Source: Palaemon carinicauda
Taxonomy: Eukaryota > Arthropoda > Malacostraca > Decapoda > Palaemonidae
Assembly: GCF_036898095.1 (NCBI RefSeq)
Contig: NC_090768.1
Coordinates: 42,586,842-42,650,841, forward strand
Length of the DNA stretch: 64,000 nt
Reading direction: 5' to 3'
Shown here: in pieces, positions 34,140 to 45,336 of the stretch
How positions within the stretch are numbered: the stretch's first letter is position 1
Layout of the letters: the number at the start of each line of letters is the position of its first letter
Notes under the pieces: generated by a model
Seen by the model: the letters and a program-made list of their open reading frames with translations, nothing else
Told to the model about the DNA's origin: nothing
Database searches by the model: none
Position numbers and translations under genes: made by a program

Positions 34140-35570
34140 AGATTGGCCATAGGAGCCTTTAGAACCTTGCCTATCCCAAGCCTTCTTGTTGACGCTGGAC
34201 CTTTAGACCTTTACCAAAAGTCTTCTATTGTTCGCTATTGGTTTAGGATGCAAAGACTTCCTAATTCTTTAGCCTATCAGACTGCAAACCTTGTAAGGCG
34301 TTGTAGATATTTCGAGTTGCACCCAAAATCTCCTCAACCTTATGGTTTTCGGGTAAAATCATTATTAGTAGACAGTCTAGATATAGCTAGAAATAAAGTG
34401 CTCCCATGTAAGATGTCATCAACCCCCTCCATGGAAATTACCAGAGATATCTTTTTGTAAATATTTTATTGGTATAAAAAAGAACGTGACTGACTTGGAA
34501 ACCAGGTTGCTCTTTGTGGAACATGTTGAAGAGCATAGAGAATCAACTTTTATATAGCCTTTACTGATAGTTCCATCAGATTTGTAGTATATAATAGTGC
34601 TTTCAATTGTAAAGGTGCACTTACTTTAGTATCCTCTTTATTTACTGCTGAACTATATGGCATACTAACAGCTATTGTCAAAGTAGTGTTGAAAGATAAG
34701 GGCAATTTTACCATTGTTAGTGATGCAAAAAGTGTCCTACCAGCTTTACAAGTTTTTAATTCCAGTAACCATTTAGTTTTAGAGATTTTAGAGTGGCTTT
34801 TTATTATTGGACTGAGAGGTATAACAGCTCTATTTTTCTGGGTTCCAGCACACGTAGGGTTGTCTGGAAAGGAGAGGGCAGATTTACTGGCAAAGAATAC
34901 TGCATCTGAGTTGCTACCAAGAGGGTATTCCATTCTCTGTAGTGATTTTTTTTTTCTACCTTGCATTAAGAATTTGATTTATAATAATTGGTAACAACAT
35001 TTGGATAATTTAGTTGAAAATAAGATGAGAGAAGAAAAGAATGTTTTATCCTCTTGGAGGTATAACGACGCCCCGAAAGTGGGAGGCTACTCTTTGTCGT
35101 CTCTGTATTTGTCACACTTGGTTGACACAGTTTCTGCTAACTGGCCAATACCAACCATACTGTTTGAGGCTCGAGGTAAGGATAGCAGGCTCATCCATGC
35201 CAAAATTCTTGGACATGATGCCTCGTACTATGATGGCACTATTTTTAGTTTTATTTCAGAAGCAGGTGTTTGAAGAATCGCTTGTCTTCAGCACAGTGAT
35301 CTCCCATCCATTCCTGTGTCAGCGGAACAGGGGGCATGGGATGATTTTACCTGTTAAGTGAATAAGGAAACCCTCATAGGGAGTCCCACTCGACACTCCA
35401 CCTCTGGACATGCAACCTGGTTAAAGGTACACTCAGACACACATCATTCTATGTTTCCTTATTTCCATTCCTCATTGGGCTATTTTCCCTAATGGAGCCC
35501 TTAGGCTTATAGCATCCTGCTTTTCCTACTAGGGTTGTAGCTTAGCTAGTAATAATTATAATAATAACTG
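34140..35570 (+). mobile_element. I-like LINE, RNase H portion and TAA tail
   Basis: Frames read FTIVSDAKSVLPALQVF and then FFWVPAHVGLSGKERADLLAKN (RNase H motifs), with further coding pieces to about 35270. The 3' end has the block GGGTTGTAGCTTAGCTAGTAATAATTATAATAATAA, the TAA tail typical of I-clade LINEs. It sits inside a decayed YR element, so it inserted later. Frameshifts and a T-run at 34946-34954 break the ORF. Confidence 0.72.
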
Positions 35571-35579
35571 TGCTCGGAA

Positions 35580-37830
35580 ATGTGGTCAAAGCAAGAAGCA
35601 TCTACTAATTGACATTATGGGAGGCTAGCAGCCTTTCTTGCACTGCAGGCATTCCAAGAACATTGAAGAGGCATTCAGTGGAGTTGTTGTAATAACATCG
35701 CTGTGGTAGGTTACGTCTAGGGAGGGGCCACATTCCTGCCCCTTTCTGCAATCTGACGAAGCGGATACTCACCGGAACGGCATTCCACGTTATAGATTTG
35801 TCAGCCAAATGCATTCTGGGCAAGAGGAATGGATTAGCAAACACTTAGTTGCCAGTTCAGGGTAGTAAGTTCAGAACAATCTCTTCATAACAGAGAGGCC
35901 TCTGGTTCATGGAGTTCTCTGGAGATAGAACTGTTTGCCACACGGCTAAACAGGAAAGTCCTTGTGTTTTCTCCTCTGGTCGTGTCCCATAGGCCATGTT
36001 AGAAGTCTTTCCAACACTCATAGAATCACATAGATGGTTTATCCTTCCTCTGTTCAACCCTGTAAAATCTGCTAATCTACTGTGTGTATTATGCCTTGAC
36101 TCGGGTTGACTCTGGTTACTCCCAGATGGCCTTATGCTGATTGGTATCCCATTCTTCCCTGTCAAAATTCCAAGAGAACTCCCTATGGCTCTACTTTCCC
36201 AGGAAAAGTAGGTTATCCTCTCCTATTAATGTTGTAGAAGGGATTCTTCTACTGTTGTATCATCTCTAGAGCAAATCGTGGATTTCCTCATTTATCTTCA
36301 TTGAGAGAAGGTCCTCTCAGTCACTGCTGTCAAGACTACTGCTTAGCCTTGAGCCTACACTTTTAATGGAATGGGATAGGCTTCTTCTCATGAGAGTTCT
36401 CACACTGTGGATGGGTATGTGTCCCTTGTTCTCAAGGCTCACCCTACTCATTTGAGCCTTTGAGAAGGTCGTCAGTCTAGGTTCTAGCTCTCGAGAGTGT
36501 CTCTGCTGCCTTAGCATCGGTGATGAATTAACACTAGCAACACAGTCTGTCAGCCTTAGTCTCCCGTCCTAAGGGGTGCCAGGTTATGCGGCCAAAACTC
36601 TGAACCTACCGGCACGACCCCAAGTTTGATTCCTTTTCCATCCTCCTCTCTGTGTGAAGTGTCATGTGACATGGAGAGATGTTTATGTCTCTTAAGTGCT
36701 CTAGAGTGCTATCTGAAGACCCGTCACCTCAGACATAAGTAATGTATACGCCTCAACTGCTGAATACGCTTCAACTGCTGAGAGGGTCGAAGTACCAGCT
36801 AGAATTGGTATTTGCAAAGTTGCGTTAGGCCCCACCCTTGCCTTCAAGAGGAATCTTGTCAACTAGGTATTGAAGGTTGTGATGTGTATACACCAGACCA
36901 CCTTCACAGCCTTCAATCCACAAGAGTATCCACAAGTCCTTTGGCACCTTTGCACTTGGTCTTGTGGTGGCTGCTCAAGTAGTTGTGTAGCAAGCCCAGG
37001 TCTCATGTGGGATGGTAAGCATCTTGTCTATGGTAACATATAGATATATGTCTGGAATGAAGGCAGAATGACTGGCTCTTCTCATCCACTTTTTTTGTCC
37101 GTCTTGTGGACAAAGCAGTCAGTGTTATTCGTTGGATCTGACTTAATGCAGGTAAACTACATTTCTGAGCTCCATTCTTTATAACCTAAGAAAGTTCTCT
37201 CCCATCCTCCCTAGACAAAGGGGTGGATGGAGGAATATATACCAACCTGTTGATCATCATATGCTTTGAGGGAAGGGATCTCGCCATTCACCACTCGCCA
37301 ATCTTCTTGAACAGGCCAGATCCTATCAGCCTATTCATCCCTATGATAGACTGATAGGTTGCTGAAATAATCTCCTTCACCTCTGTATGGGACCAGGTAG
37401 ATCGAGATTTCCTAGAGGGAAAAAGAACCAACTATATTGGTTCTAGGGGACTTCTGACCCACCAATCAGTGAGTCTCCCCATTTTAAGGCCATAAGTCTT
37501 GTATATGCTTCAAAACAAATGGGAAGTTTTGAAGTAGTTTGTATTTTTCCTAGCTATACTAACCTGAAGCCTTTAAATTAAACAACCAACCTCAACCCCC
37601 TCCCCCTCTCGTTCAGTTTTGAGCCAAAAGGTCAGAAGTGAAGAGCTTTTGACAGGTGAGAGGGTGTGACATCTTTGCCTGGTCGACACCTGTCATGAAA
37701 TACTGTACCTTGTTATGATTTAAATGGCTGTTTTAGCTCATGCTAAAAACATATTCCTTACTAGGACTAAAGTTTATATAGTTAGAAATGAAAATAAATT
37801 ACTTAAAACAATTTTTATGTTGTATAAACT
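35580..37830 (+). pseudogene. Decayed YR retrotransposon, RNase H-YR part and right end
   Basis: Continuation of the element at 31700-34139. Around 35925 a broken frame reads ELFATRLNRKVLVFSPLV, matching the DLFATSLTKRLP segment of E1. Near 36700 comes ALECYLKTRHLRH, matching the RALKFYLARTKPLR segment of YR. The end carries an ICR-like segment (about 37525-37585, TAGTTTGTATTTTTCCTAGC) with inverted similarity to the far right (about 37770-37830, TATATAGTTAGAAATGAAAA). Many stops; inactive. Confidence 0.55.
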
Positions 37831-37900
37831 GGTATTGTAATTAAGTTTGAATGTTAAATGTGTTTTATTTAATATTATTGGTGTGCTCAGTTTGAATCAA

Positions 37901-38076
37901 TTTTTCCAATATTAAACTTACCCGATGATCATATAGCTGCAACTCTGTTGCTCGACAGAAAAAACCTACGGGCGGAATACGCCAGCGATCGCTATACAGG
38001 TGGGGGTGTACATCAACAGCGCCATCTGTCAAAGGTACTCAAGTACTCGATGTCAACAAAGAACCAATTTTTCCTC
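37901..38076 (+). repeat. Left inverted terminal repeat of E3
   Basis: Inverted match to 44061-44262, with AGCGATCGCT at 37984-37993. Confidence 0.9.
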
Positions 38077-38651
38077 TGTCGTGCCAATGGCAGGACCTAC
38101 TAAATACGCCGTCCCTAACTGGATTTGTTTTCACAACGATTTGGTGAAGTACACTATTCCAGTTTTGAGCTTTCGCTATGCAGGGGTTTTATCTTCATTT
38201 CAAAACTTGAATTCGTTTTCGATAGATTTAATTATGGTTGAAGAGAGTATGGACTCTCTTTCACTTTTAAATGGCCGACCCTTCCCTTAGACGGAAGTGT
38301 GTTTAGGTTTTTGGTAATTTTGCTTAACCCGTTATATATCCATTTATTTATATCTCTCCGCCTTTTTAGGCCTCTTCGGTTAACTTTCCAATTATTATAA
38401 ACTTATAAAAATAAATTTTTATGTTTGTTTATATGCGACCTTTCCTAATAGTAGGCGGTCCTAATTTGGAACCGAAGTTAATTAACATTGAGCCCGTTTT
38501 TATCGTATTTAACCTTTAAGAATTTAATACTTTTTTAATTTTAATGTTTTATGGAAGAATTTCTTTGATAATCTCGTACTGTTTTCAAAGATGAACTAAC
38601 GTTTAGTTTTTAGTCTCCGCAGTTGTTGACGTTCAGAACGTTCAACTTGCG

Positions 38652-38670
38652 CTCTATCGTTACGATAGAG
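38652..38670 (+). promoter_or_regulatory. Conserved leader hairpin (E3)
   Basis: Same CTCTATCG-TTA-CGATAGAG stem-loop as in E2 and E4, within the leader (38077-39742). Confidence 0.5.
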
Positions 38671-39742
38671 AGAGAGTTTATCACGGTTTCACTTTGCAGT
38701 AAGAGTAAACCGATTCTAGCGTTTCGTTCATTCTTTCTTAGCTTAAAGAGTTTAAATTCTAAATAAAGGAACTTTTTATTTGGGAAACCTTTCAGTTTTT
38801 TCCTTTAGCAAATAACATGTTTTAACGATATATAATTGGGCTCTTCTCTCAGGTGCTAATTCAAGAGAGAAGAGAGAGAGAGATAGAGACGGAGGGAGAG
38901 AGAGGAGAATAAACGTTTCGTTCAAGCGGGTAACGTTGTTCTCGTTTTTTACTCTTCTCCCTAGTCGCTGTAGGGGAAGAAGGTAAAACGTTTCTAGGGT
39001 TTTATTCTTGTTCCCAGGCTTTATGCGGTGAGAGATTGTAAACGTAGTTTATTTGATCTAGTGTTTAGTCTCTTTTCCAGCCACTGAATTCTTTATCTTT
39101 ATTTATGTTTTTCTGTTGCATTGTAAACTGTTTTCGCAATGACTACCTTTTAATGAAGGATAGGATTGCGTGTTTCAGGTAGAAATCAGTTAAAGTTTCG
39201 ATTTCAGTGAAATAAGTGCAAACAGAAAATCAAAAGTGATAAAGTGATATGCGCAAAGTGTTACAGTGTTGCGTCCGAGGGTTCGTCTGTTCGTGCCAGT
39301 TGTTCACCTAGTCCGGGACCTCTTACAAGCTCCCAAGCCCAGGGGAGAAGTAATGTCGAACGACTTATGGGTTCCACAGGCCTTGATCGACGAACAGACG
39401 TTTTTCCCTCCGTGGTTTCGGGCGTATCTACACACGTTTGCCGACGTGAGATCGCCCCACCCACACAAAGACGATAGAGCCCATTTATTCCTCGTCTGCG
39501 GAAGAGGTTTCTCGTAAGAAACCATGGACCAAATCTTGCAGCTTTTAAGTGCAAGTCGGTCCCTTCCGCGCAAGTCCAACGGCCTAGGTGTAGCAACTGG
39601 GTCAGTTCGGACTCGCTGCAGTCATCCGACGACTGCACACCTCCCAAGAGAGGCAAGGTGGTACCGCAACAGGCAGTAACTCCGTCTGTTGCCGCACCAG
39701 CTGTTTTAGACCCTCAGTCACGACGGACAGTAGCTCCGTCTG

Positions 39743-41411
39743 TTGCCGTTTTTTGTAGACCCTAAGTGGTCTTTACTGCAGTCTATGCAGACTCAGTTAG
39801 CTGCGGTTATGCAGGAGTTTCGTGCGGAGAAGGTTGACACTGCTCTCGTTAGCCTACAACCTGCCACTGTTGTGCACCCAGCTCACGCTGAGGCTGCCTG
39901 CTCCCACACTCCGGCTGCGGAGAGCTCCACCTCCGATGCGCAATCGACCCTGCCAGACGCATGTTAACGTTAGCCAATGTGCGGCTCCCTCCGTTAACAT
40001 GCGTGAGCTACCGCATCAGCAGTGGGAAGGTGGAGTCAAGCTGCCGTGTTTTGACGCGATGCGTTAGTTTCCGCAACCCACGGCAGTCCCCACCACGCAC
40101 CACCACTCCGCTTTGGTTGTTGTCTGCTCCCACACTCCGACTGCGGAGAAGGTTGACGATGCACCCGTTTGCCTACAACCTGCCACGGTTGTGCGCCCAG
40201 CATGGCTGCCTGCTCCCACACTCTTGTTGTGAGAGCTCCTCCACCCATGCGCAGTCGACCCTGCCAGACGCATGCTGACTCCCACAGACACACGGAGCAC
40301 TCCGTTGCCGTGCGTGAGCTACCACAAGCTGCCGTGTTTTGACACGGTGTGTCAGCCTCCGCAACCCACTGTGGTTACCGCCACTCACCCGTAGCAGACT
40401 AGTCAGTCAGGAGTTGAGACTTCCCCACACAGCTTTGGTTGTTGCCAGCTCACAGACTGTCAAGCAGTTACATGACGTTGCCTTCTGGTCTGCTACTAAT
40501 GCACCAGTGCTGTATGTCCTCACGCACCTGTTGTGGTTGACAGTTCAGTTTTTGACAGTTCACAGACTGTCAAGCAGTTACATAACGTTGCCTTCTGGTC
40601 TGCTGCTTTTGCACCAGTGAGACCCTCACTGAGATAACCTAGCTTTTCTCGGACATGGTTCCTGTAGATGAGAAAGTGCTGTTCTCCCTCCTTCTGATAT
40701 TCCCTTGAGGACTCTGTCATTTGGAGAGGAGCCTTAAGCTGCTTAACCTCCTATGGACTTTAATTAAAGCATAACAAGGCTTCCAGGGATGGTAAATGGT
40801 TCCGCTTCAGTCGCTAACCCCGTCTGTTGCCACACCTGCTCCCATAGACCCTAATGGGCTTTGTTGCAAGACATGCAGTCCAAGCTTGTGTCCTTGTTAG
40901 AGGATTTTTTACGGAGAAGAACCTTCTAGCCAACAACCTTCCTACCGGTTGGTTGTACGCCCTGTTGACGCTGAGGTTTCCTACTCACGTCCGCCAGTTG
41001 AGATGGTTCCTCCACCGGTGCGACCCAGTGTGGGTTGCCAGTCGCACGTTGACGTTAAGCGACTCTCGGAGGTGGTTGTGGACGTTCAGTGTGTCACTAG
41101 GAAGACGTTCAACAACCAGCAGAGATGACTTGTTGTGACGCAGTGCGGCAACCTCAGCAACCCTGTAGGGGGTTGACTGCACAACCCAGACAGTCTACAC
41201 AGTTTCGGGTTGACGCTGTACTTCCTCGCGTCCCCATGGTTGACAGTTCACAGACTGTGCAGCAGTACCATGATCTTGTGTCCGGCTCCGTCACGCATCC
41301 ACCAGTGCGACCGGATTCAGCGAGTCAGACGTTGCCCACTCCGTTGCCGTTTCCTCATCAGTTTCGGATGAGGAACCCTCTGATGAGGACATTGCTGAAC
41401 AAGACGATCAA
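39743..41411 (+). pseudogene. Gag-like ORF1 of E3 (broken)
   Basis: Opens with a frame reading KWSLLQSMQTQLAAVMQEFRAEKV and stops at 39967. A second similar module (TGCAAGACATGCAGTCCAAG, at about 40864) starts the same helix again. The C-terminal end near 41350-41410 matches the acidic EEPSDEDVAEQ end of E4 out of frame. Many stops; not a working protein. Confidence 0.6.
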
Positions 41412-42645
41412 CCCCCAGCCCTGCTATCCATCCAGAAGATGCTGAAGAAGGAACACTGCCCTGTCAGGCTGTGGATGAGTCTGGTTAGGACACTGTCATC
41501 CGTGGTTCAATTTGTGTCACTTGGAAGACTACACCTCCGTCCTCTTCTGTATCATCTAGCTTTTCACTGGAAAAGGACTAGACGCTAGAAGCGGTCTCGA
41601 TCCCGGTTTCCGGAAAGATAAAGTCTGGTCTGACTTGGTGAAAGGACTTTATCAACCTTTGAAAGGGTCTTCCCCTGACTGTTCAGACTCCCAACCACGT
41701 TCTCTTCTCGGACGTATCGGACGTAGGCTGGGGTGCGACATTAGGCGGTAGGGAATGCTCGGGATTATGGAACTCGAGTCAAAGGACAATGCATTTCAAC
41801 TGCAAGAAGCTTCTGGCAGTACGTCTGACCTGGAAAAGCTTCAGGTCTCTCCTTCAAGGCAAAGTGGTGGAGGTGAACACGGTCAACACCCTGCTTTGAC
41901 GTACATCTCCAAGCAAGGAGGGACCTACTCTCTGACATGGTACGAGTTCGCAAGAGACCTCCTCTCCTGTTCAACAGGTCTAGACTTTTCACTAGTAACG
42001 AGGTTCATCCAAGGCAACTTGAATGTCATAGCAGATTGTCTCAGTAGGAAGGGACAAATAATTCCAACATATTGGACCCTCCACAAGGATGTATGCAAGA
42101 GACTTTGGGCCACCTGGGGCCAGCCAACCATAGATCTCTTCGCAACCTCGATGACCTAGAGGCTCCCAATACTTTGCTCACCTATCCCGGACCCAGCAGT
42201 AGTTCATATAGATGCCTTTCTACTAGATTGGTCACATCTAGATCTATATGCATTCCCTCCGTTCTAGATTGTCAACAAGGTACTGCAGAAGTTCGCCTCT
42301 CACGAAGGGACAAAGTTGACGCTAGTTGCTTCCCTCTGGCCCGCGAGAGAATAACTCACCGAGGTACTTCGATGGCTAGTAGACGTTCCCAGAACACTTC
42401 CCCTAAGGGTGGACCTGCTACGTCTGCCACGCGTAAAGAAGGTACTCCAAGGCCTCCACGCTCTTCGTCTGACTGCCTTCAGAATATCGAAAGACTCTCG
42501 AGAACTAGAGATTTTTCGAAGGAGGCAACCAGAGCGATTGCTAGAGCAAGGAGAACATCCACCCTTAGAGTCTACCAATCGAAGTGGGAAATCTTCCGAA
42601 ACTGGTGCAAGTCAGTATCCGTATCCTCGACCAGTACCTCTGTAA
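41412..42645 (+). pseudogene. RT remnant-RNase H pseudogene of E3
   Basis: Begins just after the deletion junction with LLSIQKMLKKEHC. It has TGA at 41639-41641 (Trp in E1) and TAG at 42157-42159 (Lys in E1; also stop in E2). RNase H pieces (YISKQGG, GLDFSLVTRFIQGN) are recognisable. Ends at the same stop as in E1. Confidence 0.88.
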
Positions 42646-43531
42646 CTCAAATAGCTGACTTCCTCTTATATCTGAGGAAAGAACGATCTCTTTCAGCTCC
42701 CACTATCAAGGGTTACAGAAGCATGTTGGCATCAGTCTTCCGTCACAGAGGCTTAGATCTTTCCAACAATAAAGATCTACAGGACCTCCTTAAGTCTTTT
42801 GAGACCACGAAGGAGCGTCGTTTGGTTACACCTGGTTGGAATTTAGACGTGGTTCTAAGATTCCTTATGTCAGACAGGTTCGAACCACTTCAATCAGCCT
42901 CCCTGAAAGATCTCACCTTTAAGACTCTTTTCCTGATATGCTTAACCACAGCTAAAAGAGTCAGTGAGATTCATGCCTTCAGCAGGAACATCGGATTCTC
43001 ATCCGAAACGGCTACATGTTCTACAACTTGGTTTTCTAGCCAAACACGAGCTGCCTTCTCGGCCTTGACCAATATCGTTCGATATTCCAAACTTATCGTA
43101 TGGTTGGAAATGAACTAGAAAGAGTATTATGTCCTGTGAGAGCTCTTAAGTTCTATTTTAAAAACCTTTACGAGGCCCGTCTGAAGCTTTATGGTGTTCA
43201 GTTAAGAATCCATCTTTGCCTATGTCAGAGAATTCTTTATCCTATTTTATCAGACTGTTAATATGAGAAGCTCATTCCCTTCTGAATGAGGAAGACCAAG
43301 CTTGGCTGAAGGTAAGGACACACGAAGTTAGAGCTGTCACAACTTCCGTGGCCTTTGAACAAAATAGATCTCTGCAAAGTATATTCGACGCAACCTATTG
43401 GAAAAGCAAATCAGTGTTCGCGTCTTTTATCTTAAGAATGTCCAGTCTCTTTACGAGAACTGCTACACTCTGGGACCATTCGTAGCAACGAGTGCAGTAG
43501 TGGTGGGGGCTCCACCACTACAATTCCCTAA
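42072..43531 (+). pseudogene. Tyrosine recombinase pseudogene of E3
   Basis: Colinear with E1 YR and open from 42072 to 43118, but the ATG is TTG, a 2-nt loss near 43020 shifts the frame, and further losses and a TGA (Arg in E1, near 43264) follow. HEVRAV near 43320 and the catalytic region are still readable. Ends at TAA 43529-43531. Confidence 0.87.
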
Positions 43532-43925
43532 TTCCAGAACCTTTTTAATCTTTCTCTTGAAATATTTTTGGGTTGTCCGGAAGGCTAAGAAGCCTTTCGC
43601 ATCCTACTTGATTTGGCGGGTGGTCAAAATCATTTCTTGAGAAGCGCCTAGATTAGAGGTTTTGATGAGGACCTTTAGTATGGGTTGCAACCCTTCATAC
43701 TTCAGCTCCTAGGAGTCGCTCAGCATCCTATGAGGATCGCGAGGCTCAGTAAGGAAGACGTACTTAAAAAGGCAGAGTAATTGTTCAAGTCGTCTTCCTT
43801 ACCAGGTACTTATTTATTTTATGCTTGTTATTTTGAATAACTGCTAAAATGAAATACGGAATACTTAGCTCATAATAATGTCAACATGTAATGCTGGTCT
43901 CTACCCACCCCCCTGGGTGTGAATC

Positions 43926-44015
43926 AGCTATATGATCATCGGGTAAGTTTGATATTGGAAAATGTTATTTTCCTTAGTAAAATAAATTTTTGAATATACT
44001 TACCCGATGATCATA
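43926..44015 (+). repeat. Internal complementary region of E3
   Basis: The left half is complementary to 37901-37935 and the right half to about 44205-44258. Confidence 0.9.
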
Positions 44016-44060
44016 AATTTAAGGACCCACCCTTCCTCCCCAATAGAGACCCAGTGGACA

Positions 44061-44262
44061 GAGGAGAAAATTGGTTCTTTGTTGACATCGAGTACTTGAG
44101 TACCTTTGACAGATGGCGCTGTTGATGTACACCCCCACCTGTATAGCGATCGCTGGCGTATTCCGCCCGTAGGTTTTTTCTGTCGAGCAACAGAGTTGCA
44201 GCTATATGATCATCGGGTAAGTATATTCAAAAATTTATTTTACTAAGGAAAATAACATTTTT
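44061..44262 (+). repeat. Right inverted terminal repeat of E3
   Basis: Inverted copy of the left ITR, AGCGATCGCT at 44145-44154, with CGGGTAAGTAT near the outer end. Confidence 0.9.
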
Positions 44263-45132
44263 GTTGTTTTCGCAATGGATATTGTCACTGATGCTTCTCT
44301 TGTAGTTATGGTAGCCTGTATTGTATACATAATTGTCATAACTTGCTGTTAAGGCTCATTTTTATTTCGGTACTTATAAACAATGCAGGAAGACTTTTAC
44401 TTTTAACTGTATTTCATTAGTTTTGTATGATACTTTTGATCTATTCCTCCCTCTTTTTAATTGTATTTCCATGTTTATTTACACAAGTGCTGGCTGGGAG
44501 GTACCAAAAATCAATGTATAGCACAAGTACCCTTATAATCTTTACATTTTATAAAGGTTTATGCGAAATTAAAGCTAGTTTATAGTCTGATTTGTTTGTT
44601 TTATACTTCTTTGAAAGGATTAAGCCTTTACCTATGATGGATTGTGCATGAGGGAATTCTTTCAGGTCAATGAAATGATAGAGGACTTGCTGTCTTAGCA
44701 GGATTCCTTTGAATAATTAACACTTATATTTTTTTTTGTATTTATAGTACAATATTATAGTTTTTATGCATATCGTTTGCAGAAAGCAGATCTGAATCTA
44801 GATATCTACAAATTTAAAATAATTTTTCTGGCATGAAAAGTCCAAACATCAAATCTCAAATCCATTTGAAATATCTAATACAACACCGTACACTAATTGG
44901 TAATTAAAGTGTTGAAAAGGTTTACTATGATCAAAGCTGTTGAGGAATTTAATCTCTAGAGACACGATGGTGCAGATTGAAGGCTGTCATTTGTAATTTT
45001 TTTACAAACTCTATATAAATTACTGTATTAGTGTTGACGGTATATTAAATAGTAAATAACTTTTTGGTGTATAACTTTCAATCCTTTCAATAGTTTTGTA
45101 TTTCTGTTTATTGTTTAATGTTCCTTTAACAG
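44263..45132 (+). other. Intron before the second RING2 exon
   Basis: AT-rich, ends in TTGTTTAATGTTCCTTTAACAG, a good acceptor. Nothing else seen. Confidence 0.7.
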
Positions 45133-45336
45133 AAGATTGATGGCTGCAACAAGATGACATGTCAGTATTGCAGCATTTATTTTTGCTGGCTCTGTATGAC
45201 ACTGTTGAACAAGAGTCGTCCCTATGAGCACTACAATCAGCCGAACTCGCCTTGCTTCAATCAACTCTTTGCTGGTGTGGATCCCTTTGATGACATCTGG
45301 GATGATTCCGATGAGGACGGTGGTTTGTTCGATTGA
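45133..45336 (+). CDS. RNF14: RNF14-like RBR ligase, RING2/Rcat terminal exon 2 (canonical-looking)
   Basis: Phase-0 terminal exon of 67 codons plus TGA at 45334-45336. The likely catalytic Cys is residue 5 (KIDGCNKMTC); Zn ligands are Cys10, Cys13, Cys18, Cys21, His33 and Cys41. It continues SPCFNQLFAG and ends with an acidic DPFDDIWDDSDEDGG tail like the DDDIWED end of vertebrate RNF14. Spliced to 8162 it gives an uninterrupted IBR-Rcat protein, so this is the best candidate for the standard isoform. The preceding intron would be about 37 kb. Possible polyadenylation signal AATAAA at 46369-46374. Confidence 0.93.
   Translation, partial: KIDGCNKMTCQYCSIYFCWLCMTLLNKSRPYEHYNQPNSPCFNQLFAGVDPFDDIWDDSDEDGGLFD

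Larger units (their letters stand above)
37901..44262 (+). mobile_element. DIRS-like element E3, complete ends, internally deleted
   Basis: About 6.36 kb. Left end TTTTTCCAATATTAAAC, right end AATAACATTTTT; ICR at 43926-44015 joins both complements. Left ITR 37901-38076, right ITR about 44061-44262. ORF1 joins directly to the last part of RT at a CCCCCAG (41412-41418), so the RT palm is missing. Termini resemble those of E2 (GATNATCAT), whereas the coding part is nearly identical to E4. Inserted immediately next to an older YR element. Confidence 0.93.
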
